Below are positions 62,262 to 64,000 of a stretch of 64,000 nt of DNA, in pieces. The DNA comes from Xiphias gladius (Eukaryota; Chordata; Actinopteri; Istiophoriformes; Xiphiidae). Within the stretch, counting starts at the first letter, position 1; every line of letters starts with the position of its first letter. Both the position numbers and the translations under genes were made by a program. Under the pieces are notes generated by a model. That model searched no databases. It was not told where the DNA came from and saw only the letters and a list, made by a program, of their open reading frames with translations. Where the stretch lies: assembly GCF_016859285.1 (NCBI RefSeq), contig NC_053406.1, positions 8,115,001 to 8,179,000 of the forward strand. The letters run 5' to 3'.

Positions 62262-64000
62262 GCTGACTGTGGACAAAAGAGGAAGGACTAAAATTGAGAG
62301 CTAGATGAAAATGGAGAAAATATATGTTGACCATCAACACATGAGGTGTTTGAGATTAGGATGGAGTGAAGGATGGAATCAGAGTTATTAGACAGGCTCC
62401 CTGCAGCGACGCAGGGCCAAAGGAGCCCCTTAACCTTAGCTCAGCTCTCTATATCAAAACACTGGCTAGTAAAAACTCAGCCACGGGGGCATATTATATT
62501 GTGATAGCCCCACATCAAAGGCCTGCTGTCAGCTGTAGCTGGTTTATCCATTAATTAGAGTAGGAATGGGAGGGCCACTATTAAAAAAATAGAGATAAGC
62601 TGTCAAATGATTTCGCCAATTGACTTAGTTACAGTAATGCTGGTGTCTAAGAATCACTGAATTTAAAATATGAATGAGTTAGGGCTCTTGGGCTCCGGTC
62701 CGCATAATGATAGTGTCATGGGGGGTTACCCTGTTCTGTGCTACAGCTCAGCTCAGCAGAAGTAGCAGGTTTGTCGGATGGGAACCAAGCAGTTAATTAT
62801 CGATTTATAATAAGACAGCGACTACTTAATGGGGATATACCAGATATTGTTAATTTGCTTATTACCTTAGAAAGTAGTTATTCTCCATTATTAAAACATT
62901 TCTGAGAAGAGGAATGAGTGAGACAGATAGTTACTCAGAACTAAAGAGAGAGGAGTGGAGTGTTAGTGTCTCACTGTGCTGTGCACAGTGACCTACACAA
63001 GACTGACTGCAACTGTCAGTAGACACTTTATGCAGTAGTCTCTGAAATGTACTGAAATGTCTCATAAACACCAAATGTGTCCTCATCCCAAAACCTAAAA
63101 GGTTTATCGGAAGAAGCTTGAGGTTAAAATTTGAAACCTTTTAACCCTGAGGCACTCTGTTGCCTCAGGGTTATTCAAGTCTCAGCATTTGCCACTTATA
63201 TTGATGAGCTGTCCATCTTCAAGTAGAATCTAGGTTGAGGCTGAAGCAGCTAACTGTACCGTATGTACTGTATCATAACAGGCTGTGAAGAAACAGATGC
63301 CAGATGCAGACATCCTCTAGTAAAATAGAACAAGCAATGCAGATGTTTTGTGATGTTTTAAATTAGTCTTGTCTGCAACATTTACGCTTGCTGCACCGCT
63401 GTTCCTTTTAGTTTTGTATCATTTTTGATTTTGCTGTTAAATTTAGGCGTAGGCCCTTGGATACCATACACCCACTGAAAAGCAATGTAAAGCCAATTTG
63501 CAGTCAGAGGTGCTAATTTAAGCCTATAGTGTCAGGCTGACAACACATGTTAAATGATCATGTTTATTTATTGTTATGTTAATGTGAAATTGTACAAATT
63601 GTACCATAAAGAAAAATTGTAGCTTTAGCACTATTAACTAGTGTTACCCCCAAATATACATCATTTTGTCCATGGAGCTGCCACATTTTAAAATATTTTT
63701 TTCCATTAAAACGCAACAAGAATCAGAATAAATTGCTTAAGAAATTATATTTCTTGGGCCATGAAGCCTTTGAAACACAGATCACACCAGTGCTATAAGT
63801 GGGCATGAATTTCAACCATTTAGAGCTGGCACGCTGCGTGCAGCAGAATGTGCTGATGGAGAGTATTCCCTTTTCAAATGGAAGGAGCCGAGACAGTTAT
63901 GTGATGATTATGTCTGTGCCAGCAGGAAGGTGTCTGGTCTAGTCTCTGATCAGCTCAAAACTGGATGTACTTGCGTACAGCATGAAACAGTTCACAAAAA
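62261..64000. other. Intergenic stretch to the window end
   Basis: No gene recognised. The only structure noted is a perfect 13-bp stem hairpin at 63142-63173. Confidence 0.35.

Noticed and set aside
46215..64000. Search for KIRREL3 terminal exons on the minus strand
   Set aside because: No Ig-domain or nephrin-like cytoplasmic tail with a C-terminal THV was found; the gene, if conserved, lies beyond the window.
1..64000. CRISPR arrays, tRNA/rRNA genes, microRNA genes of known sequence, endogenous retroviruses
   Set aside because: No regularly spaced repeats. tRNA-like boxes occur only inside SINEs. No LTR pairs or retroviral gag/pol frames noticed. No known microRNA seed-and-hairpin was recognised by eye.

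Overview
This window looks like nuclear DNA of a ray-finned fish, probably a spiny-rayed teleost. The genes are split by GT-AG introns. The sequence is AT-rich with long CA/TG, GA and TA microsatellites. It is littered with teleost-type interspersed repeats: Tc1-like transposons, an L2-type LINE, tRNA-derived SINEs and hAT-like MITEs. I see no bacterial, viral, CRISPR or operon-like organisation. The species cannot be named from the sequence alone.

Layout. (1) 161-532, + strand: the last two coding exons of a gene entering from the left, most likely FAM118B (the identification leans on gene order). (2) 2664-10039, - strand: a complete 14-coding-exon SRPRA gene (signal recognition particle receptor alpha, 650 aa), tail to tail with gene 1. 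It has a TATA-less promoter near 10250-10330 and two introns invaded by DNA transposons. (3) 11694-12911, + strand: TIRAP/Mal, the TIR-domain adaptor of Toll-like receptor signalling (237 aa, 3 exons). (4) 18.5-46.2 kb, + strand: ST3GAL4, a Golgi beta-galactoside alpha-2,3-sialyltransferase (340 aa). It has a GC-rich promoter and first exon near 18.53-18.93 kb, a second non-coding exon at 27313-27380, and ten coding exons between 30789 and 46214. (5) 46.2-64 kb: no recognisable gene; repeats, microsatellites, a long-TIR Tc1-like element, a hint of a spliced minus-strand transcript (54.8-56 kb) and one unexplained 156-codon open frame (57729-58199, -).

The order FAM118B-SRPRA-TIRAP-ST3GAL4 matches human 11q24.2 as I remember it, but FOXRED1 (beside SRPRA in mammals) and DCPS (between TIRAP and ST3GAL4) are not seen in their expected slots. 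The genes share a neighbourhood, not a pathway: co-translational ER targeting (SRPRA), innate signalling at the plasma membrane (TIRAP) and Golgi sialylation (ST3GAL4).

I found no clear new biological system. The points most worth checking are the candidate minus-strand transcript and ORF at 54.8-58.2 kb, the altered BB-loop of TIRAP, the HYYG form of sialylmotif III in ST3GAL4, two uORFs in the ST3GAL4 leader, and a (TG)n tract ending 10 bases before an ST3GAL4 splice acceptor. Exon borders were placed by eye from splice signals, reading-frame continuity and remembered homologues; no alignment or database search was run.
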